Shown in pieces: positions 44,165 to 56,163 of a DNA stretch of 64,000 nucleotides. The number at the start of each line of letters is the position of its first letter. Within the stretch, counting starts at the first letter, position 1. The notes under the pieces were generated by a model, which made no database searches, was not told the DNA's origin, and was given only the letters and a program-made list of their open reading frames with translations. This DNA is from Mantis religiosa (Eukaryota; Arthropoda; Insecta; Mantodea; Mantidae), in contig CM060955.1 in NCBI GenBank assembly GCA_030765055.1, positions 159,067,243 through 159,131,242 of the forward strand, given 5' to 3'. The translations under genes were made by a program, and so were the position numbers.

Positions 44165-46947
44165 ATGGCAAAGCAAGAAGGCGTATAGGAAACAATTCGC
44201 AACACAGAGATGTTTACCTCAGCTTATCGCACATACACGGCGAGTCCAGTGTACTACATGGTAAAGCGAGAAGGCGTATCGGAAATAATTCACAACACAG
44301 AGATGTTTACCTCAGCTTATCGCACATACACGGCGAGTCCAGTGTACTACATGGCAAAGCGAGAAAGCGTATCGACAAAAATTCTCAACACAGAGATGTT
44401 TACCTCAGCTTATCACACATACACGACGAGTCCAGTGTACTACATGGCAAAGCGAGAAAGCGTATCGACCAAAATTCGCAATACAGAGCTGTTTACCTCA
44501 GCTTATCGTACATACACGGCGAGTCCAGTGTACTACATGGCAAAGCGAGAAGACGTATCGACAAAAATTCACAACACAGAGATGTTTACCTCAGCTTATC
44601 GCACATACACGGTGAGTCCAGTGTACTAAATGGCAAAGCGAGAAGACGTATCGACCAAAATTCGCAATACAGAGATGTTTACCTCAGCTTATCGTACATA
44701 CACGGCGAGTCCAGTGTACTACATGGCAAAGCGAGAAGATGTATCGACAAAAATTCACAATACAGAGATGTTTACTTCAGCTTATCGCACATACACGGTG
44801 AGTACAGTGTACTACATGACAAAGCGAGAAGGCGTATCGACAAAAATTCACAATACAGAGATGTTTACTTCAGCTTATCGCACATACACGGTGAGTACAG
44901 TGTACTACATGGCAAAGCGAGAAGATGTATCGACAAAAATTCACAATACAGAGATGTTTACTTCAGCTTATCGCACATACACGGTGAGTACAGTGTACTA
45001 CATGGCAAAGCGAGAAGATGTATCGACAAAAATTCACAATATAGAGATGTTTACTTCAGCTTATCGCACATACACGGCGAGTCCAGTGTACTACATGGTA
45101 AAGCGAGAAGGCGTATCGGAAATAATTCACAACACAGAGATGTTTACCTCAGCTTATCGCACATACACGGCGAGTCCAGTGTACTACATGGCAAAGCGAG
45201 AAGGCGTATAGACAAAAATTCACAACACAGAGATGTTTACCTCAGCTTATCGCACATACACGGTGAGTCCAGTGTACTACATGGCAAAGCGAGAAAGCGT
45301 ATCTACAAAAATTCTCAACACAGAGATGTTTACCTCAGCTTATCACACATACACGACGAGTCCAGTGTACTACATGGCAAAGCGAGAAAGCGTATCTACA
45401 AAAATTCACAACACAGAGATGTTTACCTCAGCTTATCACACATACACGACGAGTCCAGTGTACTACATGGCAAAGCGAGAAAGCGTATCGACCAAAATTC
45501 GCAATACAGAGCTGTTTACCTCAGCTTATCGTACATACACGGCGAGTCCAGTGTACTACATGGCAAAGCGAGAAGATGTATCGACAAAAATTCACAATAC
45601 AGAGATGTTTACTTCAGCTTATCGCACATACACGGTGAGTACAGTGTACTACATGGCAAAGCGAGAAGATGTATCGACAAAAATTCACAATACAGAGATG
45701 TTTACTTCAGCTTATCGCACATACACGGCGAGTCCAGTGTACTACATGGCAAAGCGAGAAAGCGTATCGACAAAAATTCACAACACAGAGATGTTTACCT
45801 CAGCTTATCGCACATACACGGCGAGTCCAGTGTACTACATGGCAAAGCGAGAAGATGTATCGACAAAAATTCGCAACACAGATGTTTACCTCAGCTTATC
45901 GCACATACACGGTGAGTCCAGTGTACTACATGGCACAGCGAGAAGGCGTATCGACAAAAATTCACAACACAGAGATGTTTACCTCAGCTTATCGCACATA
46001 CACGGCGAGTCCAGTGTACTACATGGCAAAGCGAGAAGGCGTATCGACAAAAATTCACAACACAGAGATGTTTACCTCAGCTTATCGCACATACACGGCG
46101 AGTCCAGTGTAACACATGATAAAGCGAGAAAGCGTATCGACAAAAATTCACAACACAGAGATGTTTACCTCAGCTTATCGTACATACACGGCGAGTCCAG
46201 TGTACTACATGGCAAAGCGAGAAGGCGTATCGACAAAAATTCACAATACAGAGATGTTTACCTCAGCTTATCGCACATACACGGTGAGTCCAGTGTACTA
46301 CATGGCAAAGGGAGAAGGCGTATCGGAAAAAATTCACAATACAGAGATGTTTACCTCAGCTTATCGCACATACACGATGAGTCCAGTGTACTACATGGCA
46401 AAGAAAGAAGGCGTATAGGAAACAATTCACAATACAGAGATGTTTACCTCAGCTTATCGCACATACACTATGAGTCCAGTGTACTACATGGCAAAGCGAG
46501 AAGGCGTATAGGAAACAATTCGCAACACAGAGATGTTTACCTCAGCTTATCGTAATACACGGCGAGTCCAGTGTACTACATGGCAAAGCGAGAAGGCGTA
46601 TCGGAAAAAATTCACAATACAGAGATGTTTACCTCAGCTTATCGCACATACACGATGAGTCCAGTGTACTACATGGCAAAGCGAGTAGGCGTATCGGAAA
46701 AAATTAACAACACAGAGATGTTTACCTCAGCTTATCGCACATACACGGTGAGTCCAGTGTACAACATGGCAAAGCGAGAAGTCGTATCGACAAAAATTCG
46801 CAACACAGAGATGTTTACCTCAGCTTATCGCACATACATGGTGAGTCCAGTGTACTACATGGCAAAGCGAGAAGGCGTATCGACAAAAATTCGCAACACA
46901 GAGATGTTTACCTCAGCTTATCGCACACACACGGCGAGTGCAGTGTA
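44165..46947 (+). repeat. 93-bp tandem array, ~30 units (31-codon period)
   Basis: The unit is atggcaaagcgagaaggcgt ... gtccagtgtactac. Because 93 = 31 x 3, one frame stays open over many units, reading MAKRE-x-VSTKIHNTEMFTS then AYRTYT-x-SPVYY. It is broken by stops at 44629, 45211, 46113 and 46418 and by a 2-bp deletion near 45880. The unit has no similarity I recognise. Substitutions between units change amino acids as often as not (Ala/Val/Thr/Met, His/Arg, Gly/Asp/Ser), which argues against a maintained protein. It is flanked by the fold-back element on the left and a mariner N-terminus on the right. Confidence 0.9.
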
Positions 46948-46965
46948 TGTATTGACTGTTCACAT

Positions 46966-47272
46966 ATGATCATGTCTTCTGGACAGCGATGATGCAGAGT
47001 CCCCATACACAGAATCCAACTCATCTTTGATTTGCGTAGACGTATTACCTTTCAAAAACAAATATTTAATGACAGCTCGATACTCGATTTTGTCCATTTT
47101 TATAAAAACTCTCACATCAACTCACTCAAACGATGTTACATAACAAATGAGCGTCCAAAATGGCTGGAACTTTGGTGAGTAACTGTCAACAGATGAACAA
47201 CGACATCAGCTTTTATTTACGAGTGCTACCATCTTCATGTTGAGGTGGGAAACTTTTCAGAACGACGTCGTA
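46966..47272 (-). pseudogene. mariner 5' end and transposase N-terminus
   Basis: On the minus strand a terminal sequence, cgacgtcgttctgaaaagtt (ending at TA, 47271-47272), leads to an ATG at 47097. The frame reads MDKIEYRAVIKYLFLKGNTS and QIKDELDSVYGDSA, the first helix-turn-helix of mariner transposases, then breaks into the flank of the 93-bp array. The rest of the element is absent. The array therefore sits where the remaining transposase should be. Confidence 0.8.
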
Positions 47273-47884
47273 AAATTCTCTGTAAAAGTTACTTGAAAGA
47301 TGTAGAAGCTACACGAAGGTTCATTTTTCAGTACGTGCTGCGTAAACAAAATATTACGGCACAAAATTGTTTATTTATATGTTTATACTCGAATTATCTC
47401 GATCTCTGCTCCTGATTAGAAACATTAGCATTAGAACTAAAACATCTCTTTTGAATTACTTTTCACATGTGCAGTAAACTGAAAGAGGTTATAAGTTTAC
47501 ATACTCCCCTACTGATTAAATAGTAACAAGTATTTACCGTTTTATAAGGAAAGATTAACTCGTTTCGTGTCATCGTAAAAGTTTCACTTTGATAATGTTT
47601 AGTTTTACATAAATTAATAAAACGCGATGTTTTATTGCATCAAGTTATCAACGTTGGTGACCCGTGTAAAAGATATCTTTGTCGGTGCACTCTGAAAGGA
47701 AAGGGGAAATCCAATGACCTTTGACCTTTCATTGATGAAATAAAGTCTACATTTTATGTAAGCATCAATATTATTTGGATCTCAATGTTGTAAGTGATGT
47801 TTTATAAACATTTGTGCTACTGTTAAACTCTTATCACAGATAACTGCAACTGAATCTAACCATGTAAGTTGGAAATGCAGTTCG
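47273..47884. other. Unassigned AT-rich interval
   Basis: No frame, repeat or SINE head recognised. Confidence 0.4.
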
Positions 47885-49207
47885 AGGACTGTTCAATAAA
47901 TAATGATCATAATTTTTTTGACAACGTACCTTTACTCATCCTCATAATTTTGATGGTCCATCTCAAAATAGTCTCCCCTGAATGCGATGTACTTGTCCCA
48001 GCGTTTCTGCCGGTCTTCTAAGACATACTGGAAACTATTTTTGAGAGATACTTCAAAATCGCCACCGCAGCCTTCACAACTGCTTATGATGATGGATAAT
48101 GCCTCCCACGAAAGCGTTTTTTCAAGTCAGGGAATAGAAAATAGTCACATGGGGCTAAATCCGGACTATAGGGAGGGTGAGGGATGCACTTCACGTTGAT
48201 TTTCGCAAGATATTCAGCAACAACACTGGCAATATGCAGCCGCGCATTATCGTGGTGCAGCATCCAGCCTGCTTCACGGAAATGTGATCTTTTGCGCCTG
48301 ATGTGGACTTGCAATATTTTCAGGACATCCCTGTAGTATTGTCCAGTTACCAATGTGTGTGCAGGTACAACATGCTGATAAACTATTCCAGAAATATCAA
48401 AGATTAAGATGACCATAACTTTCCCAGCAGAAGCAACCCCTTTTGCTTTTTTTTTGGGGGGGGGGTTGGTGATGAAGGAGATTTGCACACTGAGCTTTGC
48501 TGTTTGCTCTCAGGATCAGAATGAGGTAGCCAAGTTTCATCAGCAGTGATTACGTTTGAAAGAGATTCCTGATCTTCCTCTAACATCAACTTCAACTGCA
48601 TGAAGACCTGCATGCGAATGTCCTTTTGTTCGGGGATCAACAGTCTTGGAACCCATCGAGCACAAACACGTCTCATGTGTAATGTTTCTGTCACCAACGT
48701 GTGGATGGCACCCAAATGAAATGTTCAGTATTTCAGAAAGTGATCTTAAGGTAATTCGTCGATCCTCTCTCACAATGGCAGCAGCAGTGTTGATGTTTTC
48801 TTCCGTAAGAGCAGTAACTGGAGCACCGGGTCCACCTTCCTTTGAAATTGATTGTCTACCCTCTTTAAACATGTTAAACCACCTTCGAGCCGTGCTGTAG
48901 GGAAGAAAACATTCTCCATAGGCCTCCTGTAACATTGTATAGGCCTCAACTGCAGATTTGTTGAGACGAAAGCAGGATTTCAAAGCCGCATATTGTTCCT
49001 CGCGTGTTACCTCCATTGCAGCGGTAGGCGATACTGATCATGTCTGAACTTTCCTGGTTCTCACAGGCGGGAACCAGGAGTACCAACAATGAAACTACTA
49101 CGGCGTGTTTGTTTCACATTAAGCTAACAGAATATAATAAGATTTAATTTTAGTGCGAAAAATTATGACCGTAAAAAATTATGATCATTCTTTATTGAAC
49201 AGCCCCC
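47885..49207 (-). mobile_element. mariner element, near full length (1.3 kb)
   Basis: The inverted ends are ggactgttcaataaataatg at left and ggctgttcaataaagaatg on the minus strand at right, continuing into atcataatttttt on both. A transposase pseudogene fills the interior. No clear TA duplication was seen at both sides, so the exact ends are uncertain. Confidence 0.85.
48084..49016 (-). pseudogene. mariner transposase with all three Asp motifs, frameshifted
   Basis: It starts at ATG 49016. The first frame holds the N-terminal HTH pair (AALKSCFRLNKSAVEAYTML, YSTARRWFNMFKEGR, then EDRRITLRSLSEILNIS). After a shift near 48715 come CARWVPRLL and NVITADETWL (first Asp). After another shift at a C-run near 48455-48467 come WMLHHDNARLH (second Asp) and PHPPYSPDLAPCDYF (third Asp; the spacing suits DD34D). 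All catalytic Asp codons remain, so inactivation is by frameshifts and an indel in the homopolymer. The frame continues past 48084 by a few codons into a truncated C-terminus. Confidence 0.9.
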
Positions 49208-49214
49208 GCATATT

Positions 49215-49700
49215 ATCTATGAAAAATCTTCCTTTTCTAAATCCCATTTGGTTTTCTAATAATAACGGTTCTGTAGTTACACTTAGACGTTTGTTTATGA
49301 TCTTTGTATACAACTTATAGCCTGTATTCAGGAGACTTACACCTCTGTAATTATCACATACATTTCTTTTAACCTTTTTAAATATATTAATAACATGTGC
49401 ATCGTACCAGCTTTTAGGAGTTCTACTCTTTTTCCAGCATTTGTTGATAAAATTGAGTACTCTTATATTTTGGTTTACTCCTCCGTACTTTAGCGTTTAT
49501 TCCATCTGGTCCTGAAGCCTTTCTATTTTTCATGTTTTGTAAAGATAATTGTAATTCTTCTTTAGTGATTAAATCTATAGATGCATTGAGTATTACCACA
49601 TCCTCTATTGGCTCTCCATTTTCTCCTGGTTTATACCATTTATAAATAATACATATGAGCCTATTTATTTACACTTCGTTCTATATTATTTTCTCACCGT
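49215..49700 (-). pseudogene. LINE reverse-transcriptase fingers fragment
   Basis: The minus strand encodes ITKEELQLSLQNMKNRKASG-PDGIN near 49500-49580. After frameshifts come SLLNTGYKLYTKIINKRL-like and ENQMGFRKGR blocks near 49220-49330. These are RT motifs 0-2a of the non-LTR family whose later RT part is at 39215-40135. Confidence 0.7.
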
Positions 49701-49751
49701 AAACCTGTACGACTATAGATTCTGTAATTTCTTTGTGTTCAAACAGAACTC

Positions 49752-49850
49752 TGTGTAAGACGGAAACCTGGGTAAACGGAAAATAAATGCCGGGAAGTCC
49801 AGTTCCGTTTTATAGAGGTTTTGCTGTATTAAAGTAAAAGAGCAGTGTGT
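49752..49850 (-). repeat. pogo-like terminal fragment
   Basis: Inverted relative of 7880-7946. On the minus strand it reads cctctataaaacggaactgg then ccggcatttattttccgttt. The opening resembles pogo/Tigger terminal repeats. Only one end is present. Confidence 0.5.
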
Positions 49851-50384
49851 AAAGCATCAGGTAACTTTATGAATCCTCAATTGATTAAACAATGGAAGAA
49901 CCTCACATCAAAACACGTGCAGCGACACCTGAACACAAAAAGCTGCTAATAAGATAAATATCAGTTTTTACAGCTTTTTATAAAGTATTACAAATGGTAG
50001 TATTGTCCCAAGACAATGTTATAAAATAGCCGAAGTGGCAACACTGTAACCATATGGCTGGTCCACGTTTAGTGTATACGTGACTTTCCACAGGCACTAC
50101 CACTGTGAAGGGAGAGATTCTCCCCTTGCGCTTCCACCAATTTGGGACATGTGCTTGCTCACATATGTCACAAGGGAGACTTCCCCTTTCACAGATGCTT
50201 ATGGTAGGTCACGTTCACACCAAAGGAATGTCACGTATACCAACACATGTGTTACTAAATGTTCAACAAATGAGGCTAACCATTCAAGATCTTCCCTTCT
50301 GGAAACTAATTATACATTTATCTTCCCATAAATTTAACCCCATATATCATCACATTTAGTCTAGCGTACATGGTAGCTTCAAGA
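49851..50384. other. Unassigned interval
   Basis: No supported gene. The overlapping 83-84-codon frames at 50080-50359 lack recognisable motifs. Confidence 0.35.
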
Positions 50385-50826
50385 AGTCTCGAGATCCCAT
50401 CTCGGTCAGATAAGTTATCTGCATAAGGTTTTTACCGAGCTTTTTCTTTATCCGGACGATAAATGTCAGGTCACTCTACGTTCTAAGGATCTTGTACTCA
50501 TTTGAACATCATTTCAATTATCGTCCGATATGACTTAACGTTGGAGGTTTTCTCTTATCCTGAAAGATGAATGTCTGCTAACTCTAAGCTCTATGTACCC
50601 TGTACTCATTTGAACATCATTTCATTCATCGTCCGATATGACTTAACGTTGGAGGTTTTCCCTTATCCTGAAAAATGAATGTCTGCTAACTCTAAGCTCT
50701 ATGTACCCTGTACTCATTTGAACATCATTTCATTTATCGTCCGATATGACTTAACGTTGGAGGTTTTCTCTTATCCTGAAAGATGAATGTCTGCTAACTC
50801 TAAGCTCTATGTACTATGTACAGTAC
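50385..50826 (+). mobile_element. SINE2 copy e with ~4 body units
   Basis: A degraded head (gatcccatctcggtcagata) is followed by a 108-bp body segment repeated about four times (50480-50826). The variant gaatgtctgctaactc is shared among these units. Confidence 0.8.
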
Positions 50827-51224
50827 GTTTACCTTTTGGAAGACAAATTCCTTGCTAACAACAAAACGGGTATTTCGAAGAGAATTTAGTGTACGCGATG
50901 TTCCGACAAAGGCAACGGTACCTTATTCTCTTGTTGGACATAGTATACATGCAACGAAGGGTTAATACCTTCATGCCCGATTTCACCAACAGATGTTAAA
51001 ATCGACGTTAACAAATGTAACGTAACAGTTGTCACAGCGCTAACACTACTGTTAAATGTCTTGCATTTCACCAATCTGTTTTCTGAAAATGTTAACAAAC
51101 CTGTGTTAACGCCAAGAAACTTGTAAATATCACAGCTATAGAAGGCTATCGATGAGTCATATTTTCTGGACGTACTGTGATGCGCTTTTGTTTTCATTTT
51201 CGTCTGCACAAGCTGAAAAATGGC

Positions 51225-51560
51225 GGATGAACAAAATAATAATTAAAGCGTGAGACAAATTTCTCATCGACGGAGACAGAATTGTTAAAGAAATGGTGAT
51301 GAAGTGTAAGGATATGGTGGAAAATAAGAGGACGGATGCAGTGAATGTAAAAGAGAAAGATGTCGCGGGGAAAATATTGGAAACAAATTTAATTCAAATG
51401 CATGTGTCCTTACTACATGCACCAAATAACTTGTCAGTATTACGTAAATTCAAAACGAGGTGCGCAGAACAAGTGACTTCAACGTTTCAAGACGGGAGGT
51501 GGACAATGTATTATCCACATAATTCAGTGAATTATAAAATCGCAGATATTAATACTTGAA
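51225..51560 (+). pseudogene. Harbinger Myb/SANT-like accessory protein
   Basis: The + strand encodes NFSSTETELLKK, a frameshift at about 51290, then MVENKRTDAVNVKEKD, then RKFKTRC. These are the conserved blocks of Myb/SANT-like DNA-binding proteins encoded by PIF/Harbinger elements. There they bind terminal repeats and bring the transposase into the nucleus. The 3' half is overrun by a triplicated ~171-bp segment beginning near 51437. Confidence 0.65.
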
Positions 51561-51945
51561 GCTAAGGCGAGATTGGCATATTCCTTTCGATGCATGTTCT
51601 AACTCAGTATTATGTAAATTTAAAACGAGGTGCGAAGAAGGACAAGTGACTTGAACGTTTCATGACGGGAGGTGGACAATGTATTATCCACATAATTCAG
51701 TGAATTATAAAATCGTAAAGTTATTAATACTTGAAACAAAGGCGAGATCTCATATGCCTTTCCATGCATGTTCTAACTCAGTATTACGTAAATTTAAATC
51801 GAGGTGCGAAGAAGGACAAGTGACGAGTGACTTGAGCGTTTCAAGACGGGAGATGGACAATAATTCAGTGAATTATAAAATCGTAAAGTTATTAATACTT
51901 GAAGCAAAGGCGAGATCGGCATATTCCTTTCGATGCATGTTCTAG
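51437..51945 (+). repeat. ~171-bp segment in three tandem copies inside Harbinger
   Basis: agtattacgtaaatt recurs at 51437, 51608 and 51780, each followed by acgaggtgcg and ttcagtgaattataaaatcg. Confidence 0.85.
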
Positions 51946-52131
51946 CCTCTCTTGTACTTCCGCAGTAACCTTCATAGCAACATGTTTCGACAGTCTATAC
52001 CTCTGTAGAAAATTTTCTTCGGATAGTTCCTCAAAATCATTTCTCCTCATAGGCCGTACTCTATGATGAATGCCATTTAGACGTCTTAAATATAGCAAAT
52101 CGACATCAACAGCTGAGTTCATGCTCGCCAT
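51892..52131 (-). pseudogene. PIF/Harbinger transposase N-terminus
   Basis: It starts MASMNSAVDVDLLYLRR, then RPMRRNDFEELSEENFLQRY and RLSKHVAMKVTAEVQERL. This is the pre-nuclease helical block found ahead of the DDE_Tnp_4 domain in animal Harbinger nucleases. The frame then runs into the triplicated segment, so the nuclease domain is deleted. Confidence 0.75.
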
Positions 52132-52302
52132 CTTGACTATTTACAATTGTTAAGGACTTAACATCAGAAATTCGGCTTGTTAGTTTAACAGGAGATTTAA
52201 CACGAGTGTTACGCTAACACTTGTTGGTGAAATGCAATTGTTGTTTAAACTATTGCTAAACTCGTGTTAAGTCTTAATATTTGTTGGTAAAATCGGGCTT
52301 CA

Positions 52303-53164
52303 ATCTTCTAAAAGATATAAGACTTGAAGGTTTAATGGCGAGTTCTAAAAGGATCTTTGCAAGAGCGTCTGCTATGAACTTTAGAAATGATTCTTATAAA
52401 TTTCTCTTGAATAAAGAATAAAAAATACACAACGTATCTTAGGAGAACATTACATTCCGTCACTCATAAATACGATATGGACATTTCTTCGGAAGTACAC
52501 ACTCTGGGATCACCCTGAATTTTAAAGAAAAATGTTTTTTAAAAAGTGTCTGTGTGTACGTGAGTGAAAAGTAGAAGTGAAAAACGAAAAGAAGATGAAA
52601 TACTAAACTTGGTATTTAAGTTCAACATGGAACAACACTTCTTTGTTTTAAATTCGCAAAGCCAATTATTGGTTTATTTACGTGTTTACCTATACCCAAG
52701 AGTATCGTACAGATGTATGGCGTTAGTCAAACTTCGGGGAGTTTCCAGGAAAGATGAGAGAATCACAACTCCCGCCCTAGACTTCCATTGACGTACTACG
52801 TGAAAAGGGGGGGGGGGCTCACGGTCAATGAACGACGGTTGAGTAATCCTGACATACATACGTACTACGTATCAGAAATACCGGACAGGAACTGCAATAA
52901 AACATTCCACTACAAATTCAAATATCATCTACGGTCTGCGAGTTGCTTTTGTTTCATCTACTACAAACTGAATCAAAATTTGATGTGTTGCGCTGAAATG
53001 AATTTTCCTCCGTGTTATAAAACTACTGCTACAAATGCGTATTTACCACGATTAGTATCCTTTCACCTGACCCCTCCCTTCCGTGAGGTGCCCCTCTGTT
53101 TCACAGGTACAGAGAGAGGTACCTGCCGGTTAATCACACTGAGCAGTGAACATTGATGATTAGC
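52303..53164. other. Unassigned interval
   Basis: AT-rich to mixed. A G-run at 52807-52817. No supported gene. Confidence 0.35.
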
Positions 53165-55650
53165 TATGTCACAGCCCAGCTCAATAGCGTAGACGTAGCA
53201 ACTCTGCAGCGTTCAAACAGTACCGGGTTCGAACATCAGTCAGGGTGAGATATCTGGATAAAGTTTTGTTCCATGGATTTCCTTTACCATGAAATATGAA
53301 TGTCTGGTGACTCTAACCTCTATGTAAGCTGTACTCATTTGAACATCATTTCATTCATCGTCCTATATGACTTAACGTTGCAGGTTTTCCCTTTTCCTGA
53401 AAGATGAATGTCTGGTAACTCTAAGCTCTATGTACCCTATACTCATTTGAACATCATTTCATTCATCGTCCGATATAACTTAACGTTGGAGGTTTTCCCT
53501 TATCCTGAAAGATGAATGTCTGGTAACTCTAAAGTCTATGTACCCTATACTCATTTGAACATCATTTCATTCATCGTCCTATATGACTTAACGTTGGAGG
53601 TTTTCTCTTATCCTGAAAGATGAATGTCTGGTAACTCTAAGCTCTATATACCCTGTACTCATTTGAACATCATTTCATTCATCGTCCGATATGACTTAAC
53701 GTTGGAGGTTTTCCCTTATGCTGAAAGATAAATGTCTGGTAACTCTAAGCTCTATGTAACCTGTACTCATTCCAACATCATTTCATTTATCGTCCGATAT
53801 GATTTAACGTTGGAGGTTTTCCCTTATCCTGAAAGATGAATGTCTGGTAACTCTAAGCACTATGTACCCTGTACTCATTTGAACATGATTTCATCCATCG
53901 TCCGATATGACTTAACGTTGGAGGGTTTTCCTTATCCTGAAAGATGAATGTCTGGTAACTCTAAGCTCTACGTACCCTGTACTCATTTGAACATCATTTC
54001 ATTCATCGTCCGATATGACTTAACGTTGGAGGGTTTTCCTTATCCTGAAAGATGAATGTCTGGTAACTCTAAGCTCTATGTACCCTGTACTCATTCCAAC
54101 ATCATTTCATTCATCGTCCGATATGACTTAACGTTGGAGGGTTTTCCTTATCCTGAAAGATGAATGTCTGGTAACTCTAAGCTCTATGTACCCTGTACTC
54201 ATTTCAACATCATTTCATTCATCGTCCGATATGACTTAACGTTGGAGGTTTTCCCTTATCCTGAAAGATGAATGTCTGTTAACTCTAAGCTCTATGCACC
54301 CTGTACTCATTTCAACACCATTTCATTCATCGTCCGATATGACTTAACGTTGGAGGGTTTTCCTTATCCTGAAAGATGAATGTCTGGTAACTCTAAGCTC
54401 TATGTACCCTGTACTCATTCCAACATCATTTCATTCATCGTCCGATATGACTTAACGTTGGAGGGTTTTCCTTATCCTGAAAGATGAATGTCTGGTAACT
54501 CTAAGCTCTATGTACCCTGTACTCATTCCAACATCATTTCATTCATCGTCCTATATGACTTAACGTTGGAGGGTTTTCCTTATCCTGAAAGATGAATGTC
54601 TGGTAACTCTAAGCTCTATGTACCCTGTACTCATTCCAACATCATTTCATTCATCGTCCGATATGACTTAACGTTGGAGGGTTTTCCTTATCCTGAAAGA
54701 TGAATGTCTGGTAACTCTAAGCTCTATGTACCCTGTACTCATTTCAACATCATTTCATTCATCGTCCGATATGACTTAACGTTGGAGGTTTTCCCTTATC
54801 CTGAAAGATGAATGTCTGTTAACTCTAAGCTCTATGCACCCTGTACTCATTTCAACACCATTTCATTCATCGTCCGATATGACTTAACGTTGGAGGGTTT
54901 TCCTTATCCTGAAAGATGAATGTCTGGTAACTCTAAGCTCTATGTACCCTGTACTCATTCCAACATCATTTCATTCATCGTCCGATATGACTTAACGTTG
55001 GAGGGTTTTCCTTATCCTGAAAGATGAATGTCTGGTAACTCTAAGCTCTATGTACCCTGTACTCATTCCAACATCATTTCATTCATCGTCCTATATGACT
55101 TAACGTTGGAGGGTTTTCCTTATCCTGAAAGATGAATGTCTGGTAACTCTAAGCTCTATGTACCCTGTACTCATTCCAACATCATTTCATTCATCGTCCG
55201 ATATGACTTAACGTTGGAGGGTTTTCCTTATCCTGAAAGATGAATGTCTGGTAACTCTAAGCTCTATGTACCCTGTACTCATTCCAACATCATTTCATTC
55301 ATCGTCCGATATGACTTAACGTTGGAGGGTTTTCCTTATCCTGAAAGATGAATGTCTGGTAACTCTAAGCTCTATGTACCCTGTACTCATTCCAACATCA
55401 TTTCATTCATCGTCCGATATGACTTAACGTTCGAGGTTTTACCTTATTCTGGAAGATGAATGTCTGCTAATTCTAAGCTCTACGTACCCTGTACTCATTC
55501 GAACATCATTTCATTCATCGTCCGATATGACTTAACGTTACAGGTTTTACCTTATCCTCAAAGATGAATGTCTGGTAACTCTAAGCTCTACGTACCCTGT
55601 ACTCATTTGAACGTCATTTCATTCATCATCAGATACGACTTATCTTTGGA
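53165..55650 (+). mobile_element. SINE2 copy f expanded into a 22-unit 108-bp array
   Basis: A tRNA-like head lies at about 53180-53250 (cagctcaatagcgtagacgt; B-box gggttcgaac). The SINE2 body follows, repeated with a 108-bp period: cttaacgttgga at 53371, then every 108 bp to 55531, with a decayed last unit. Units carry gaatgtctggtaactc and cgtccgatatgac. Blocks at 54061-54600 and 54601-55140 appear identical (five-unit higher-order repeat). Confidence 0.92.
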
Positions 55651-55930
55651 TGACGTTAGTTAAAAAAAAGGTCAACACTCATCATCTTGATTTCATAAGG
55701 GTATGTATTGTGAAACCATTATAATATTTTACGCACTTCCTACTTATGTTAACGGATAAGTTGAGTAATTGCTGCTAGAGAGTAACCATGTTCAAAAACA
55801 TTATATTCCGTACAAGATCATCTGAATGACAAATGCTTATGTCACTCTGTAAGAAGAATCTAGTTGATGTAATATTACCTGTATATAATGTATCTTTTAT
55901 TTATTTATTTAATTATTTATTATCTTTGTT
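55651..55930. other. Unassigned interval
   Basis: AT-rich with a (TTTA)n stretch near 55890-55920. Confidence 0.4.
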
Positions 55931-56163
55931 TGTAATTTACGTCCTCCAACGTTAAGTCATATCGGACGATGAATGGAACGGGTAAAATGACGCTCAAATG
56001 AGCCCAGGGTCCATAGAGCTTAGAGCTACCCGACATTCGTCTTTCAGGATAAGGGCAAACCCCGGGATAACCTTATCCAGATAACTCACCCTGACCGAGT
56101 TTCGAAATGGAGACCTCTTGAACGTGAGGCAGACATGCTAGCACCACGCTACCAAGGCGGGCT
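55931..56163 (-). mobile_element. SINE2 copy g, single body unit with full head
   Basis: The minus strand begins GCCCGCCTTGGTAGCGTGG, with TGCTAGCATGTC (A-box) and a GTTTCGAAAC-like altered B-box, and ends ...GGACGTAAATTACAAAC. It is a one-unit form, useful for comparison with the array just upstream. No clear duplication found. Confidence 0.82.

Larger units (their letters stand above)
42334..44165. mobile_element. Fold-back transposon remnant (IS630-like N-terminus) with internal insertions
   Basis: The left arm (42334-42416 and 43347-43551) and right arm (43909-44165) are inverted copies of one sequence. Across the retroposon insertion the left arm encodes KPFKSGEGQ|MIANCFGVFKERNP, and the right arm on minus encodes GERRMILHFFAVLKESNPE. 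This resembles the first HTH of DDE_3/IS630-like transposases; I infer it from pattern only. Between the arms are ~170 bp of unique sequence and a smaller palindrome (43721-43908). Confidence 0.55.
50974..52299. mobile_element. PIF/Harbinger element (1.33 kb, internally deleted)
   Basis: The ends are TGCCCGATTTCACCAACAGA and an inverted TTGTTGGTAAAATCGGGCT, with a 3-bp duplication tca (50971-50973 and 52300-52302). The terminal ~250 bp match the MITE at 22923-23174. It contains a Myb/SANT-like fragment on + and a Harbinger transposase N-terminus on minus, the usual convergent pair of this superfamily. The catalytic part of the transposase is deleted. Confidence 0.85.

Noticed and set aside
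44210..46555. 31-residue tandem-repeat protein gene
   Set aside because: Stops and a 2-bp deletion interrupt it. Unit differences are largely amino-acid-changing, and no start context, signal or downstream gene structure is visible. It is kept only as a repeat, with a finding.
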